Made by a program: the position numbers and the translations under genes. From Plasmodium relictum (Eukaryota > Apicomplexa > Aconoidasida > Haemosporida > Plasmodiidae), in the NCBI RefSeq assembly GCF_900005765.1, contig NC_041686.1, positions 372,001-436,000 on the forward strand: a DNA stretch of 64,000 nt. The letters are read 5' to 3'. Position 1 is the first letter of the stretch, and every line of letters starts with the position of its first letter. Positions 45,691-57,999 of the stretch are shown piece by piece. The notes below the pieces were generated by a model, which was not told the DNA's origin, ran no database searches, and saw only the letters and a list, made by a program, of their open reading frames with translations.

Positions 45691-47685
45691 ATGCTTTGCT
45701 ATATAATAGAGCAAAAAAAAATCAGGATATTATGTCTGGCTATATTGTATTACATTAGTGTCCTCATAATTGTTCAAGCAAATGCAAACGTATGAAAATA
45801 TTTGAAGTAATTATTTATCTTAATGTATCAATATTTTTGTAGTTTGGATAAAATTGAAAAAAAAATTATTTTTTCGTAAACATTATTCATATTTTTCTAA
45901 CATTTATATAAAATCTTCTTTTAGAAAAAGAAAAATCTCAATTTTCTGTTTTTTTCTTTTTTTTTTTTCATATTATTCCATACATATTCGTATATTATAC
46001 TATTGTAGATAGTATAAATGTATAAAAATAATAAGAAATGCATCCATTTATATATATTTATATTTGAATATGCATTATTTTTTAGAATTATATGTTGAAA
46101 TTTAATGAGCCATTGAAAAAATTAAAAAGAGGTCATGAATATAAATATGATAACCATAATGTAAACAACTATATGGGTATGAAATATAAAAAAAGAAAAA
46201 AAAAAAAAAAAGGAAATAATATATAAATATATTAAATAAATTAAATAAATAGAAATTTGAATACACAATGCACATACTTGTATTATATATAAAATTACTA
46301 AGATTATATGATTATAGAATTTACTATTATATTTTTTAAATGTTAATGTTAGATTTCTCTTTTGTATCAAAAAATGAGGTGAAAGAAAAGGAACATCATG
46401 CTGAAAAAGAGAAAAAAGAAGAAAATAAGTCTTTAAAATCTGGAAATGAAGAAAAAAAAAAGGAAGCAAAAAATAATAAAGAAGAAAAGACAAATAAAGG
46501 TGAAATGGATGAACATTTAGGTGGAGATGAAAATGAAGAAAATGATGAAGAAAAAGACAGTATTAAAAAAAAGGGAAATGAAAAAGAAAATAAAAAAAGT
46601 AAAAAAGGTGAAGAAAAAAATGGAAATAAAACGAAAGCAAAAGGAGATGATGAAGATGAAGAAGATGATGAAGGTGAAGGTGAAGGTGAAGGCGAAGGCG
46701 AAGGTGAAGGTGAAGGTGAAGGTGAAGACGAAGATGAAAATGATGATGATGATGATGATGATGGAGAGAAAAAAAAAGTAAAAAATAAGGAGAATGAAAA
46801 AGAAAAACATAATAAAAAAAAAGGAAATGAAGCTAATGCAGAACATCATGAAAAAAACAAAAAAAAAGAAAGCAAAGGAGATGAAAAAAATAAAACAGAA
46901 GGAAAAGAAAAAACAGAAAACTTAAATCACGGTGTACAAACATTTGGTACAGATCCCAATGTTCCTAATGTGACACAAAGCATAACTCCAATTTTAGAAA
47001 ATGAAATACAAAAAAAGGAAGAAAAAAATACTCCTGAGAAGGATATGTAAGTTTAATTTTGTTATTTATTTTAAATTAACTGAAAAAAAAATAATAAGTT
47101 TAAATTATATATTATCTATATTCTATATTATGATATTTAGATATTTATATTCCATAATACATTTAATTATATTTTTGTTTTTTTAAGATATTATATATAT
47201 ACACAAATATATATATATTTTTTCTTTAATATTTTATTTTTTATTGTGTAATTTAATTTTTTTTTTTTTTTTTTGGTTTAATTTTCTTTTGCAGAAAAAC
47301 AAATGAAGATTTACATATTCCTGAAGGTGTTAAAAACGATTTCATGAAATTATTAAGAAGCGTTGTTGAAGTTAACAAGAACAACACAAATAAAAAAGAA
47401 GACGCTCATTTAAAAGAAACCGAAAATAAAAATCATGTAACACCACCATTACATGATAAATATAATAATAGGAATGAATTACATAATTCTGTATCACCTT
47501 TTAATAAAATTCTTGACCACTTAAAAAAGTACATCACTTACTATGCCATTGGTATCATAGTTTTTTCTATATTTGTATTGGTCATGCAATGCTCAGACGT
47601 AAGCTATAAAAGAAAAAAAAAATATAAAGATATGAAAAAAGACAGAAGTAAAATATCAAATTATAGAAGAGATATTCATAACTAA
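45691..47685 (+). CDS. Secreted acidic/lysine-rich type I membrane protein, 424 aa, four exons
   Basis: Not recognised as a named family. Exons 45691-45789, 46086-46176, 46353-47046 and 47295-47685 join with GT...AG introns and close at 425 codons. Exon 1 alone encodes a signal peptide (core RILCLAILYYISVLIIVQANA). Exon 2 adds a short basic segment (LKFNEPLKKLKRGHEYKYD). Exon 3 is highly charged Glu/Lys/Asp low complexity and contains nine Gly-Glu pairs followed by an Asp run. Exon 4 carries a transmembrane helix (YYAIGIIVFSIFVLVMQC, about residues 372-390) and a basic 33-residue cytoplasmic tail. The layout is that of a type I surface, vacuolar or exported-membrane protein. No PEXEL (RxLxE/Q/D) is clear near the signal peptide. 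Expression stage cannot be judged. A naive call starting at the ATG near 46340 would miss the signal peptide. Confidence 0.82.
46673..46726 (+). repeat. Nine-unit GGTGAA hexamer repeat (Gly-Glu)9
   Basis: Nine tandem hexamers, two with GGC in place of GGT, encode nine Gly-Glu pairs in the acidic membrane protein. They are followed by a GAT/GAC run coding poly-Asp (about 46727-46762). Likely to vary in copy number. Confidence 0.95.
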
Positions 47686-48925
47686 TAAATATGAAATATT
47701 TTTAAATGTATACATTAAAGAGAAAAATAAAAAAATAAAAAAATAATAATTACAAATTTTTGTTATACATATTTATGTATAATTAAAAGTTAATATATAT
47801 TTTAAAAACCTACATTGCACAAATTTTGTATTTATTTTTTTTTCTTTTTAGTAGAATAAATCTTTATAATTTTCACGTATTTCTTACCCATGGACATTAC
47901 AAAAACATATTTGTAAAAATAGTAAAATAAGTTTTTTTTTTTTTTGTCTATTATTTATAACTTTTATATGTAAGATTCATAATTGATTATTTGTCTATAA
48001 ATTTTCTTTACAGTTATTCAATAAATTTTCAGTTTTTTTTAATTTTATTTCTCTTTAAAGTTTTAAAGAATCAACTTTTTTATTATTATATATCTCTTTT
48101 TTTTACTTTGTTATATATTTTTTAAGAAATAATATTTTTTTTTAAATTTTGTTTCAAAAAATTAGAAATAGGTGACTATTACAAGTTTAATAAATTAAAT
48201 AAAAAAAAATAAATAAAAAAGATAAGAAAATTTTAATTATTTTTAAGAACAATTCAGAGATTTGAATATCGTAAAAAATTACTAAAAAATATTTTTAAAA
48301 ATTATATATTAAAAATTTATATAGTAAATTAATTTGAATTAAATTTTTTTTTTTAAATTTTACTGTCTTAAAATTTAATTTCTTTTATATAGAAGGAAAT
48401 TGTAAATTTAAAATGTTTCATTTTTCAATTTTTAATTACAATAATAACAAAATGCATAAAAAAAAAAAGAAGTTATTTTAAGAAATATATATGTATATAT
48501 TTATTCTTAATTTAAATTTTTAGATTATTTCTGTTTTATAAAACCAAAGATTATTTAATGGATATATATTAATATGATGAAAAAAACAATATACACTCAT
48601 TTTATTTTATTTTATTTTATTTTATTTTATTATTTGTATAATTAAAATATTACTCAATTTTTTTTTTTTTTTAATTAGAAAAAAAACAAAAATCAGACGG
48701 AAAAAATTATTTAATAATCATTTAAAATAAACAATGTATTATTCATGGATAAGAAATAAGTGTTCCTAAAACAAAAATATAAAAAATATAAACTTACATG
48801 TTTCAATTTAAAAAAAAAAAAAAAAAAGAAACAAAAAACATAAAAAAATAAAAAAATAAAAAATAGCAAAGTAATAAAAAGGTGAAATATGAGATTATTT
48901 ATTAAAAAAAAAAAAAAAAAAAAAG
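47686..48925. other. Convergent intergenic gap
   Basis: 1.2 kb between the 3' ends of the acidic membrane protein gene (+) and eIF2B delta (-). It includes a (TTTTA)6 run at 48600-48632 and poly(A) runs; nothing else seen. Confidence 0.6.
48600..48632. repeat. (TTTTA)n pentamer repeat
   Basis: About six TTTTA units in the convergent gap. Confidence 0.8.
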
Positions 48926-51201
48926 TTAAATATTATTATGAATAAAAACATTTAAAGCATTTTTATTTACACTTGTATAAACACCTACTTCAGTTACAAT
49001 ATAATTTATATATTTAAGAGGGGTAACGTCATTACATATATTTGCAACATAAAAAGATTTATCATTGTTTGAATTAATTTTATTTATATGTGAAAAAACC
49101 GAACTAAATAAATTAGTTTCATTATGCTTATCTGTACATATATTTTTTATATTAATATTGCCAATAGAATTACAAATAGAATCACAAACATTATTACATG
49201 AAATTTGTTCATCTTCATCTTCATTTTGTTCTATTTGTGAATTAATATTATTTATCTTAACATCAAAATGATTTTTAAAATTTAAAGAGTAAGTATTTTT
49301 TTCAATGAAATTTTTATCATTCCATAAATTAAAAAATCCTTTATTTTTTTTAATATTTTTATTATCATTTAAAATGTTTTGAGAATTTTGTTTATTACTG
49401 AAAGAAATGCTTGTATTTTCACTTTTAGATTCATGGGATAAATTTATTTGCCGTTTTAATATATTTTTTGTTGATATACTATTTACTTCTTTAAAATTAC
49501 TCAAAGAAACATTTCTATCTTTTTTTTTTATATTGTTTTCTTCGTTAGTATTTATTATATCACAAAAATTTTCCTTTATAATAGAAATATTGTTTTCCTC
49601 TTTGCAATTTTTCATAAAAAAAAAAGATTTTTGTTCCTTATTTATATTTTTTTTCTTATTTTTAAAAAACAAATCATTTGTATTTTGATCTTTTTTTGTT
49701 TCAGAATGAAAGGAAGAATTACTAAATTGTACAATGCTGCATTCATAACTTTTGTTAATTTCACTTCTTAACAACTCATTTCTTGGAATAGCATTATCTA
49801 TAGCAGGTTCTTTATCTTTTTTTGTATTCTTGCTTTTATTTGAATTTTTTAGAGAATTTACCTTATTTAATTCAGATGAATATTTAATAGTAGGTTTATT
49901 AAAGATGTGCATATTATTAAATAAAATATTATTCATTTTTATATCACAAAAAGAATGAATAAAGTTATTTAAGTTTTTATTAAAAGTAGAACCGTATTCT
50001 ATATTCTTTTTTTTATTTGATGCACAATTATGAGGATTAGCATGATGATAATGGTGCATATAAATATAGTCATAAATATCTAAATTATTATTTATATTAT
50101 TCATGTTAAAACTATCAATAATTATTTTATTACTTATTTTATATGTTTCACAAATAATGTAAACGTTAACATTACTTATGTTAGCTAACATACATATAAT
50201 ACTAGTTCCAACATATCCATACACACTATTATGTATAACTGCATCAATTCCTAATAGTATTTTAGTGCATCTTTTTATATTATAAAATAATCCACTAATT
50301 AAAGTATAGGTAACAGATATGCCTAGTTTCGTATATAATTTTATATTGTAAGAATTTTTATAAGGTTCTGAATCAACAAGAATTATTTCAAAATTTTTTC
50401 CTTTTTTTTTTGCTTTTACTATAGATAAGTATATAACATAATCAAAAGTATATATTAATAAAACATCATTATCTTCAATTATATATTCAGATATGTGATT
50501 TGATATATTTATAGAAGGAATTACTATTTTTGTTCTAATATAATTATTAATGTTATTTATAATTATTTCTTTTGTTTCTTCTAATACACTTTTCCCTATA
50601 TGCTCACTTATCATATTTTTAAACCACCTAATAACTTCTCCCATACTAACACTATGTTTCTTACACATAATAATATAATTTATTTCTTTATCTATTACAA
50701 CTTTCATATGTTTATTAATTGGCTCATAAGGAGGTAAAGTATAATCTTTTATGAATGATTTTAATGCAATTAATAAATCAACATTCCTATGATTATGAGT
50801 TGTATTACAGTATTTATTAAAAAATATTCCTGTTCTTAATATATTAGGATGAATTTCATTTTGATTTAAATCTAATAAGATTTTATCATACATATTTATT
50901 TTATCAAATAAATCAAAATTATAGATATCTACATAATTCATTTTTTCATGTGATAAAAAATGATATTGGTTAGCATTGGTAAGATTTAATTTCATATTTA
51001 CAAAATTATGCATAGTTAATGTTGAAACTTGAGTTTCATTTATAATAGAAATATTATGTTTTGAATTAGAACTTAATCTTGTTTTATTACATACTATGTT
51101 TGATTTTAAAGATTCTGAAAGTATTGTTTTACTTTCTTCTTCTATTCCTTCTCTTTCTTCTTTTTCTCGACCACTTTTTTTATTTTCTTCTCTTGCTACT
51201 C

Positions 51202-51233
<32 letters not shown>

Positions 51234-51784
51234 ATTTTTTCTTCGGGTTCAGATATTTGTTCACTATTTTGTTGCATAGATTTTGCTGATAAATATGAAC
51301 TAATTGATTTAGTGTTAGCTTTATTATTTATTCCAGATTTATCATTATTATTATTATTTGAGTTATTATTTTTAATTTTATTTGATTCTAATAAGTTCAT
51401 TTTCTTTATATTATAATATATATTATAAGGAAAAGAGTCATCACCGTCACTACTATAAGCATTATCATCTTTCGTGCTTACTCTTTTATCATGAAACGGT
51501 TTACATATCAAACAACGATGTTTAAAAAAGTAGCGGCATTTATAAATATTATTAATAATACATAAAATAGAATAAAAAGCAGTGTTTCTCTCATTGTATG
51601 GTTTAATAAAACTTTTAAATAATGTGTATAAAAATGTTTTCTTACTAATATTTTTATTTAATGTTGATACTCTTAAGTATTTTTCGTTTTTCACAAAATT
51701 CTTCTTACATTTTTCCTTACTTATTTTTCCATTTACTTTTTTTTTTTTTCTTTTAACAAATGTTAAATGATATTTATCATCCAT
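48926..51784 (-). CDS. EIF2B4: Translation initiation factor eIF2B, delta subunit, 952 aa
   Basis: eIF2B is the guanine exchange factor for eIF2 in the cytosol; delta is one of its regulatory (alpha/beta/delta) subunits that sense eIF2 phosphorylation. Single exon, ATG at 51784. The family core is clear: helical part around PPYEPINKHMKVVIDKEI, then DVLLIYTFDYVIYLSIVKA, FEIILVDSEPYK, GISVTYTLISGLFYN, LLGIDAVIHNSVYGYVGTS, VNVYIICETYKIS, and the C-terminal NDVTPLKYINYIVTEVGVY. The last motif, YDVTPPxxVDxVITExG in other organisms, together with the long N-terminal extension favours delta over alpha or beta. The protein is nearly twice the human length (523 aa). An Asn/Lys/Ser insertion of about 330 residues (about 575-910) splits the conserved Rossmann-like domain just before DVTP, and the first 300 residues are low complexity with a Glu/Lys run. 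Confidence 0.88.
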
Positions 51785-52089
51785 TTTTTATCCATAGAAT
51801 TAAATAATATTAATTATAATAAAAAAAATGTAAAGAGTAGAAAATAAAAAAATAAAAAAAATAAAAAAAATAAAAAAAATATACAATAGCACATTAATCT
51901 CAATTAAAATGAAATAGTTATAAATCAGTAATATATATAAAAAAAAAAAAAAAATACACAAAAAAAATAAAAATATTTATATATAAATATTATAATTTTC
52001 ACATTTAAATATGTGCATAAATAATGTAATGAAATAAAAAAAAAAAAAAAACACAAAAATATAATAAAAAAAAATATAATAAAAAAATA

Positions 52090-52168
<79 letters not shown>

Positions 52169-53698
52169 AAGTTTTATAGAATACAAGAAATAACAAACAT
52201 GTATTTTATATTTAATTTATTCATGAAAGTTTATATTATATTTGAAGAATGTAATTGTATATAAAACAAAATAGTTGACAATGAAATTTTTTTTTTTCTA
52301 CACATTAATATATACTTTCAAATGAAAGTAAAACTTTCTTATTATAATAAATATTAAATAAAAGTTTACTTTTATAATTTTCAACTTTTAATATTTAACA
52401 ATAAAAAAATTATTTTTTTTCTAAAAGAATTTCAAATGTATTTTATTAAAACATTGAATTTTCTTATTTCATAATTTATGAATTTATGTGTTTAAAATAA
52501 CAAAATTAAAATAAACATTTAATATATATCACTTTTTTTTTGTTTTTGAATTTATCAAAATCACTGAATTTATATAAGAAAAAAATGAACAATTTATCAA
52601 GATAAACATAAATATAAAGTAATTTCAAAAATAAAGTTTATATGGGCTTATGAAAAAAGAGATTTTTGAAAATTAAATAAACTAAAATAACAAATTATAT
52701 AATCCTTTATGTTCATTAACAATACATATATTTCAATTTTTAGCAGTTTGTTGAATGAATAGGATATTATTAAAATGGAGATACTGAAATATTTTTTTGT
52801 AATTTTATATATAAGGAATGTAACATACATATAAAAAAATTTTTTTTTTTATACATTTTCATAGTTTTAATACATATGTATATAAATATATTTTAAAATA
52901 CTTTATTTTATACAACTAAAAACTAAAAAACTATGACTAAAAATAATAAAATAAAGTAGAAGTGTTAGTTAATAGTATTCCCATATTATTTTCATATGTA
53001 TTTTTTTTTTTTTAATATCACTATAATTTAAATATTACTTTAAAGAGGAATCTTAATTTTACTGTAAATATAATTTGTTAAAATATTATAGATAAAAAGT
53101 ATATCATTATTTAAATCATAAAATATTAATTAATAGTAAAAAATAAGGTATATCATTCCTGAAGATTTAAATATGTATATACTCTATTTTTCATATCATT
53201 AATCTATTTTTTTTTGAATATTTTTAAAAATTTAAATATGAAATATATATCTTATAAGAATGATGAAAATGCCTGTATAGATCAAAAATATATAAGATTT
53301 AAAAGGATTTCAATCTTGTAAAATTACACAATTTTTACCAAATATATATATATATATATTAGAGTTAATTATATAAGATTGTAATATATAATATATTCTT
53401 TATACATTAATTTACTTAGTCTGCATATACTAAAGAAATAATATAGAAAAATATGTATATTTAATTAATGAAATAAAAGGATAACGCAAAAAAAAAAAAA
53501 AAAAGAAACTTGGATTATTTTAATTAATTTTTTTGATCTCCAAATTAATTAAAAAATGAAGAAAAAAAAAATTGGTAAAACAATATTCTTTCATTAATTT
53601 CAATATTTTAAAAAAATTTAATTTAGCAAATTATTAAAGATATAAATGAAAAAAAAAAATAAAGATGAAATAAATATGATAATTTAAATTTTTAAATT
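51785..53698. other. Intergenic gap upstream of eIF2B delta
   Basis: 1.9 kb between the eIF2B delta start codon and the 3' end of fucose synthase, both on the - strand. It contains the long AAAT microsatellite, and ORFs over it encode only FIYLFIYL-type repeats. No RNA gene seen. Confidence 0.6.
52089..52169. repeat. (AAAT)n microsatellite, about 20 units
   Basis: An uninterrupted tetranucleotide array of about 80 bp, 305 bp upstream of the eIF2B delta start codon; the longest tetramer repeat of the window. Confidence 0.95.
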
Positions 53699-55461
53699 TT
53701 ATTTTCTTATATTTTCATATTCAGAAATGAACCAATCAATAGTTTCTTTTAGTCCTGAAAAATATTTTAAATACATATATTTAAAATATATATACATATT
53801 AATAGTACAATTATATTATTTTGATGTGAAATATCTACTAATTTATTAATTTTTTTTTTTTATCATTATATTTAACCCTTGTCTAAATCAGTAAATTCGA
53901 ATGAATCTTCTACAATTTTCATTAATTTATCATTGCAAGAAGTCTAAAAAAACAAATTAAAAAAAAAGTAGTATGTATATTTTATATTTTTTTTATATGA
54001 TAATTTTATACTTATGTATTTTTTTTTTTATATTATATAATAATATTATATTAAAACCTTCTTATGAATTCCATTATCTTCCTTTGTATCAAACTAAAAA
54101 AAAAAAATAATTTTTATTTATGTTTTTGTTTCTTATTTTATTTATATTTTTACATTTCCTTTCAAATTTTCATTCTTATATTCTTACCAATATTTCATTT
54201 TTAAAATTTAAATGATATTTAATTTTGTTTGCTATTTCTTTAATTGTCAATTCTAATAAAAAATCCCCCCACCCCCCAAAAAAAAAAAAAACAGATTCAA
54301 TAAAATTTAAAAAAAAAAAATTAAAAAAATATAATCATACCATTTGAAGGAATATTAGTTGATAATATAACATTAAAAATATTATCTTTAATAATTGTTA
54401 AATTCTTTGAATAATAGGTATTTAGAATATAGTATAATATTCTACTTATATCTCTGTTATAAATAAATTGTCTGATAGCTGTTCCGTCTCCTAGAAGTTT
54501 TACATAAGTATCGTTAACTATAAACAATTATTCAAATTATATAAGAAAAATTTAATGTTAATTTTGATGTATAAACATTATTAAAATAAAAAAATAAATT
54601 TTTTTTTTTACCTTTGGCTAAGTACATCTTATGAATAATAGATGGAATTACATGCCCATCTCTTATGTTAAAATTATCATATTTACCATATATATTCGTT
54701 GGTATTATACATATCCATTCATAATTATATTTTTCTCTATAGAATCTGACTAAAACTTCTAAAACTCTTTTTGATACACTGTATCCTTCATTACTTAAAT
54801 GGCATCGACCATCATGAATTTTTTCTTCAATTAAAGGTAACTCACATTTTTCCGGAAAAATACAAGTAGATAAAGTAAATATTCCTCTAGTAATCTATTA
54901 GATCAAACAATGAAAAAGAAAAGGTTTCAAATTAAAGAATTGAATTCTCTATATAATATTTTACACATATTATGTACATTGTTTTATTTATTTTTTTTTT
55001 TTTTTATTATATGCAACTATTTTATTTATATATTTTTTTCCTTTTTATTTTTTAGAAATTGTTTTAATTAAATATATATATTATAGTTATGTTTTTATGT
55101 CTTTATTTTTTACAGAATATTTGTGGCATAATTTAACTACGTTTGAATTAATTTCTAAATTATTTGTCAGAAAATTTAAATTATTATTTTTATTAGCATA
55201 TAAACCTCCCACATGTGCAGCAAAATGTATAATATCAGTAAATTTATATTTTTCAAAAATTTTTTGTGTATCTTCATAATTTCTTAAATCACAAATTTTA
55301 GAACTTAAAAAAACATATTTTTTTATTATATTTTTGTCGTTTGAATTTATAATTATTTCATTTTCGTTTTCATTAAAATCAGTATTTGTACTTTTTATAA
55401 CTTCACGCAAACTATTTCCTAATAAACCAGTCCCACCTGTTACTAAGCAAATTCTTGACAT
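53699..55461 (-). CDS. FS: GDP-L-fucose synthase, 343 aa, seven exons
   Basis: GDP-L-fucose synthase turns GDP-4-keto-6-deoxy-mannose into GDP-L-fucose (epimerase plus NADPH reductase), the donor for O-fucosylation of TSR domains of TRAP and CSP by POFUT2. Exons 55461-55114, 54894-54612, 54517-54341, 54252-54188, 54093-54058, 53943-53877 and 53754-53699 all join at GT...AG with phases that close at 344 codons. Motifs: NADP-binding TGGTGLLG at residues 8-15; catalytic Ser125 and Cys127 in LSTCIFP; Tyr154-x3-Lys158 (YSVSK); His197 in NIRDGHVIP; GDGTAIRQFIYNRDIS; and the family C terminus GLKETIDWFI. Length is close to the usual 320. I chose the ATG at 55461 because the nucleotide-binding strand starts right there; an upstream in-frame ATG at 55512 would add a hydrophobic leader not found in the family. 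Its partner GMD is not in the window. Confidence 0.95.
54265..54277 (-). other. G-run inside a fucose synthase intron
   Basis: On the gene strand the sequence is GGGGGGTGGGGGG, 13-25 nt upstream of the acceptor of exon 4 in an 88-nt intron, in the place of the usual pyrimidine tract. It is by far the most G-rich word of the window. Confidence 0.85.
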
Positions 55462-57194
55462 TTTAGAAACCTTAAAAATATAATATATTATATAGAAAAA
55501 ATACCCAGACAATTGATTATAATTATATAAAAATAATACTTTTTAGTAATAATGAATATTCCAACTTATAAGAAAGTTTATATAATATATAAAGAAATAA
55601 TTAATTTTAAATTAATGAAGTACATTTATTTCAAAATAGCTAATTTGTATGACGAAATATATAATACAAAAATACTTTATCTTTTTATTTTTTTTTCTTT
55701 ATGCTAAAAAAATATTTTCTTATCTTATTGATTTAAAAAAAATAAGATTTTAGTTTTTTTTTTTCCTATTAGATACCATAGAAGTGTATAAAAATGAAAA
55801 AAAAAAAAAAGCTTTGTCACATAAAATTAAAGATTCTTTACAAAAATTGTCCAAAAACAAAAAATTGTAAATTTAAAAAAAACGATGTTAAAAAATACAT
55901 ATTAAAAATTAATTTGTAAAAGAAAAAAAAAAAAAAACTAAAAACTCATTTTCAACACACTAATATTACGAAAAATTGAAATATTTTTTATTTTATTTTA
56001 TTTTTTAATTTATTATAATTTATTCAAAAAGTTAAAACAAAAATAATATTATTCATATAACAATTGTGTGCATATTTTTTGAATAAAATTATAAAATTAT
56101 CCTTAGTTTTAAATAGGAGATTAAAAGAAAAAAAAAAACTTAATATTTTAACATTTTATTTTTAATTTAGTTTTTTTCTTAAAAAAATATCATTTTTTTT
56201 TTTAATTCATTATTGAAAAATAAAAGTGAAAAATGATTAGTGTTCCTTATAGGATGCACATATGTAATCTTAGTTGTCAAAGTTAGACACTAATAACAGC
56301 ATTTTAAAATAAAGAGAAAGTAAGGTGTTTTCACATTATAGTAGCATCATTTTTTTTTTTTTTTTGCTAAAATTTTGAATACTTTTTTTTAATTGAAAAC
56401 AATTTTGAAATAAAAGGTTACATATTTTATTTATAAAAAATATTTCACAAAAAAATTTTCGTAAATTACATTGTGATTTTTTTTCTAACTTGTAATAAAT
56501 GAGGTGTATTTTTGTGCTTTTTCTATTTTTTACATACCCTTCTATATTTTAGTTTTTTAAAGATTATCTATATATTTACTTAATCAAACTTTATTCATAG
56601 AGATAATTTTCTTTTGACAAATTTCATTTTTTAATATTGTATTTTTAAAATCTTAATTTTTTTTTTTCTTGCGAAGTCATAAATAAAAAAAAAGAAAAAA
56701 GCCACATAAATTATATGTTAATTCTTTTAAAATGAAAAATTCATTTCTTGAAATATAGCCATAATAAAAATTGTTAAAAAAAAATTATCCACATATTTTT
56801 ATACATTTCCATTAAATTTAACATTAATTCTAAAAAGTTGAAAATTTATGTACTAGTAAACTTTTTTTATAAAAATTCCTAAATGTAATTAAAGTAAGTT
56901 TTAAAAAAGAAAACAAATATATATAGAATATAAAATCATTTTATTTAATTATAAATTTTTATGAAAAAAATTAAAAATATTTTTCTTGAATATATTAAAA
57001 TAAAATAAAATAAATTATTTTCATTAGTCTAATTTAGTATTAAAAATAAAAATGTTTCGTTATTATTATGCTCTTTAAAATAAAAATAGTAAATTTTCTT
57101 TTTACAAATATAAATTAATATAAAAATTAGAAATTTTGTTTTTTATGGGTTAACTATAATAATAATAAAAATTTTTCTCGGATATAAATATTAA

Positions 57195-57199
<5 letters not shown>

Positions 57200-57241
<42 letters not shown>
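57200..57241. repeat. (TA)n microsatellite
   Basis: About 21 TA units, 1 kb upstream of MSA180. Confidence 0.9.
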
Positions 57242-57243
<2 letters not shown>

Positions 57244-57852
57244 CCTTTTAATGTGTCTAAAAATAAAAAAAAAAAATAAAACATTAAAACTTTCGACTGC
57301 AAATTGTAATTAGAAATAAAAAAATAACATTTATAAAAAAAAAAAAAAATTTTCTCGGGTTTAAATAAAAAAAATTAAATAATTTTTTTTTCAGCCCCCA
57401 AAACAATTGAAAAAAAAATAAGTTTATCGGTTCTATATGAAAAATAAAAATTTTTATATGAAATTATTAGTATAATTCTAAAATTAAATTCATTTCGGTG
57501 TCCTATAATAAGACACAACAAAAACAAAAAAAAAAAAAAATACAAATATTAAGCATGTTAAATTAATACTCAAACAAAATTTAATTTTTATATGCAAAGG
57601 GAGAGTCTAATTTTTATAAAAATATAAATACTAATTTAATAATTTATTTTTGTTTTATTAGAATTTTACACCTTAGAAAATTATTAATTTATTCTTCATA
57701 AGAAAATTTGTTCAGTGAAAATGGTTTTAATATTTTATATAAAAATGTAATTTTATTTCATTCACTGTTTATGTAAAATTTGAAACTAAAAAAAAATTTT
57801 TTAATTTTTTAAATATATATATTTATAATATACCATGGATGGCAATATAATT

Positions 57853-57999
57853 GTGCAGATTAAAATATAAGAAAAACAAGGTAATAAAAAGGTTAAAATA
57901 TATTTTTTTTTTCTTATTTTTTTATATTTTTACTTTTGCTTTTTTGTTTGTCAATATAATTTTTAATAGTTTATTCTATCGTTATTATTAAATCTGCAC
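57853..57999 (+). promoter_or_regulatory. Inverted pair of GTGCA motifs upstream of MSA180
   Basis: GTGCAGATT at 57853-57861 and its exact reverse complement AATCTGCAC at 57991-57999 lie 350 and 210 bp upstream of the MSA180 start codon. GTGCA is the published recognition core of the invasion-gene activator AP2-I, which fits a merozoite gene. The link is inference from motif and gene type. Confidence 0.45.

Noticed and set aside
46517-46849. Antisense and frame-shifted ORFs over the acidic repeat gene
   Set aside because: Pure Phe/Ile/Thr or Met/Lys translations of the hexamer and GAT repeats; shadows of the real exon.
51977-52196. Two ORFs encoding FIYLFIYL-type repeats
   Set aside because: Translations of the AAAT microsatellite, with no other coding character.
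55462-55512. Longer N terminus for fucose synthase starting at 55512
   Set aside because: It would put a hydrophobic leader in front of the NADP-binding strand of a cytosolic enzyme; the internal ATG at 55461 fits the family.
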